DNA of 64,000 nt from Inia geoffrensis. Lineage: Eukaryota; Chordata; Mammalia; Artiodactyla; Iniidae. Positions 61,535-64,000 of this stretch are shown here, in pieces. The DNA lies in NCBI GenBank assembly GCA_036417435.1, contig CM070903.1, positions 94,695,001 to 94,759,000 of the forward strand. The letters run 5' to 3'. The first letter of the stretch is position 1; every line of letters begins with the position of its first letter. A program made the translations under genes and the position numbers. The notes under the pieces were generated by a model, which did no database searches, was not told the DNA's origin, and saw nothing but the letters and a program-made list of their open reading frames with translations.

Positions 61535-64000
61535 TTCTTTTTAAAATATCTTTATTGAGTATAACTGCTTTACAATGTTGTGTTAGTTTCTGCTGTATAA
61601 CAAAGTGAATCAGCTATATGTATACATATATCCCCATATCCCTTCCCTCTTGTGCCTCCCTCCCACCCTCCTTATCCCACCCCTCTAGGTGGTCACAAAC
61701 CACCAGGCTGATCTCCCTGTGCTATGCGGCTGCTTCCCACTAGCTACCTATTTTACATTTGGTAGTGTATATAAGTCCATGCCACTCTCTCACTTCATCC
61801 CAGCTTACCCTTCCCTCTCCCCGTGTCCTCAAGTCCAATCTCTATGTCTGCGTCTTTATTCCTATCCTGCCCCTAGGTTCCTCAGAACCATTTTTTTTTC
61901 TTTTTTGAGTCTATATATATGTTTTAGCATACAGTATTTGTTTTACTCTTTCTGACTTACTTCACTCTGTATGACAGACTCTAGGTCCATCCACCTCACT
62001 ACAAACAACTCAATTTTGTTTCTTTTTATGGCTGAGTAATACTCCATTGTGTATATGTGCCACATCTTCTTTATCCATTCATCTGTCAGTGGACACTTAG
62101 GTTTCTTCCATGTCCTGGCTACTATAAATAGTGCTGCAATGAACATTATGGTACATGACTCGTTTTGAATTATGGTTTCCTCAGGGTATATGCCCAGTAG
62201 TGGGATTGCTGGGTCATATGGTAGTTCTATTTTTAGTTTTTTAAGGAACCTCCATACTGTTCTCCATAGTGGCTGTATCAATTTACATTCCCACCAACAG
62301 TGCAAGAGTGTTCCCTTTTCTCCACACCCTCTCCAGCACTTATTGTTTGTAGATTTTTTGATGATGGCCATTCTGACCAGTGTGAAGTGATACCTCACTG
62401 TGGTTTGGATTTGCATTTCTCTAATGATTAGTGATGATGAGCATCCTTTCATGTGCTTGTTGGCCACCTATGTTTCTTCTTTGGAGAAATGTCTATTTAG
62501 GTCTTCTGCCCATTTTTGCATTGGGTTGTTTGTTATTTTGATATTGAGTTTCATGAGTTGCTTGTATGTTTTGCAGATTAATACTCTGTCAATTGCTTCA
62601 TTAGCAAATATTTTCTCCCATTCTGAGGGCTGTCTTTTCATCATGTTTATGGTTTCCTTTGCTGTGAAAAAGCTTTTAAGTTTAATTAGGTCCCATTTGT
62701 TTATTTTTGTTTTTATTTCTATTTCTCTAGAAGGTGGGTCAAAAAGGATCTTCCTGTGATTTATGTCATAGTGTATTCTGCTTGTATTTTCCTCTAATAG
62801 TTTTATAGTTTCCGGCCTTACATTTAGGTCTTTAGTCCATTTTGAGTTTATTTTTGTGTATGGTGTTAGGAAGTGTTCTAATCTTATTCTTTTACATGTG
62901 GCTGTCTAGTTTTCCCAGCACCACTTATTAAAGAGGCTGTCTTTTCCCCACTGTATATTCTTGCCTCCTTTATCAAAGATAAGGTAACCATAGGTGTGTG
63001 GGTTTACCTCTGGGCTTTCTATGCTGTTCCATTGATCTCTATTTGTTTTTGTGGCAGTACCAAACTGTCTTGATTACTGTAGCTTTGTAGTATAGTCTGA
63101 AGTCTGGGAGCCTGATTCCTCCAGCTCCGTTTTTGTTTCTCAAGATTGCTTTGGCTATTCGGGGGTCTCTTGAGTTTCCATACAAATTGGGAAATTTTTT
63201 GTTCTAGTTCTGTGAAAAATGCCATTGGTAGTTTGATAGGGATTGTATTGAACCTGTAGATTGCTTTGGGTAGTATAGTCATTTTCACAATGTTGATTCT
63301 TCCAATCCAAGAACATGGTATATCTCTCCATCTGTTTGTATCATCTTTAATTTCTTTCATCAGTGTCTTATAGTTTTCTCCATAGAGGTCTTTTGTCTCC
63401 TTAGGCAGGTTTATTCCTAGGTATTTTATTCTTTTTGTTACAGTGGTAAATGGGAATGTTTCCTTAATTTCTCTTTCAGATTTTTCATCATTAGTGTATA
63501 GGAATGCGAGAGATTTCTGTGCATTGATTTTGTATCCTGCTACTTTACCAAATTCACTGATTAGCTCTAGTATTTTTCTGGTAGCATCTTTAGGATTCTC
63601 TATGTATAGTATCATGTCATCTGCAAACAGTGAAAATTTTACTTCTTCTTTTCCGATTTGGATTCCTTTTATTTCTTTTTCTTCTCTGACTGCCGTGGCT
63701 AAAACTTCCAAAACTATGTTGAATAACAGTGATGAGAGTGGGCAACCATGTGTTGCTCCCAGTCTTAGAGGAAATAGTTTCAGTTTTTCACCATTGAGAA
63801 CGATGTTAGCTGTGGGTTTGTCATATATGGCCTTTATTATGCTGAGGTAGGTTCCCTCTATGCCTACTTTCTGGAGAGTTTTTATCATAAATGGGTGTTG
63901 AATTTTGTTGAAAGCTTTTTCTGCATCTATTGAGGTTATCATATGTTTTTACCCTTCAATTTGTTAATATGGTTTATCACATTGATTGATTTGCATATAT
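61535..64000 (-). mobile_element. LINE-1, reverse strand, runs off the right edge
   Basis: On the reverse strand this is an L1 from within ORF2 RT (right edge) through the ORF2 end to a 3'UTR of about 400 bp at 61540-61940. Its 3' end is quite unlike those of the copies at 0.9 and 48.7 kb: forward text 'ttaaaatatctttattgagt', 'ataactgctttacaatgttg', 'tgttagtttctgctgtataa', common in Cetartiodactyla. It is therefore a different, probably older subfamily. The 5' part lies beyond 64000, so full length and target duplication cannot be judged. Confidence 0.95.
61943..64000 (-). pseudogene. L1 ORF2, partial, broken
   Basis: Two long reverse-strand frames. 63942-63019 (307 codons) starts inside the RT palm and carries the catalytic '[13 protein letters not shown]', then thumb sequence. 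62467-61943 (174 codons) carries the C-terminal Cys motif '[19 protein letters not shown]' and ends at 'QSEVSQKE'. Between them (about 62470-63018) the frame is disrupted by stops or indels, so this part cannot make a single protein. Upstream RT and endonuclease lie off the window. The 135-codon forward frame at 63443-63850 is its shadow. Confidence 0.93.

Noticed and set aside
63443..63850. 135-codon forward frame
   Set aside because: Antisense shadow of L1 ORF2 reverse transcriptase.

Overview
This window is nuclear DNA of a mammal, most likely a cetacean (dolphin or whale). The diagnostic evidence is a set of tRNA-Glu-derived SINEs of the CHR type. They open with 'ggcttccctggtggcgcagtgg' style promoter heads, end in A-rich tails and carry target-site duplications. 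LINE-1 copies of the kind common in Cetartiodactyla accompany them. The background is AT-rich and CpG-poor, and I found no intact protein-coding gene, rRNA, tRNA gene or CRISPR. It reads as intergenic or deep intronic sequence made of layered transposable elements; gene-sized open frames are LINE-1 remains or chance frames inside repeats.

Layout. 0.4-0.9 kb: old reverse-strand L1 debris. 0.94-6.07 kb: a nearly full-length but disabled forward L1. 6.1-24.9 kb: mostly old unique sequence with one CHR SINE, a MER5A-like DNA transposon, L2 pieces and several MIRs. 25-30.1 kb: a very old forward L1 with a roughly 0.8 kb LTR inserted in it and a deletion through ORF2. 31.8-36.6 kb: old repeats, a CHR SINE whose A-tail has grown a TA microsatellite, an LTR16-like solo LTR and an L2. 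38.8-39.0 kb: another CHR SINE. 40.3-43.0 kb: an L2 carrying several later insertions, including an unrecognised roughly 300-bp sequence present twice in opposite orientation. 44.0 kb: a palindromic MITE. 48.5-51.1 kb: an old L1 split by a younger 5'-truncated L1 with a 17-bp target duplication. 51.64-51.85 kb: a short, strong CpG island, the only promoter-like sequence here. 53.7 and 57.7 kb: more CHR SINEs. 59.0 kb: a perfect 21-bp-arm hairpin. 61.5-64.0 kb: a reverse-strand L1 with a different 3' end type, running off the right edge.

There is no set of cooperating genes. The relationships are between elements: L1 machinery (now dead in these copies) mobilises CHR SINEs in trans, and nested insertions give a relative time order (L2, MIR and old L1 first; then LTRs and the unnamed 300-bp repeat; then young L1 and CHR SINEs). 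Repeat family names come from recognition of sequence, without a database search, and finer subfamily names are tentative.
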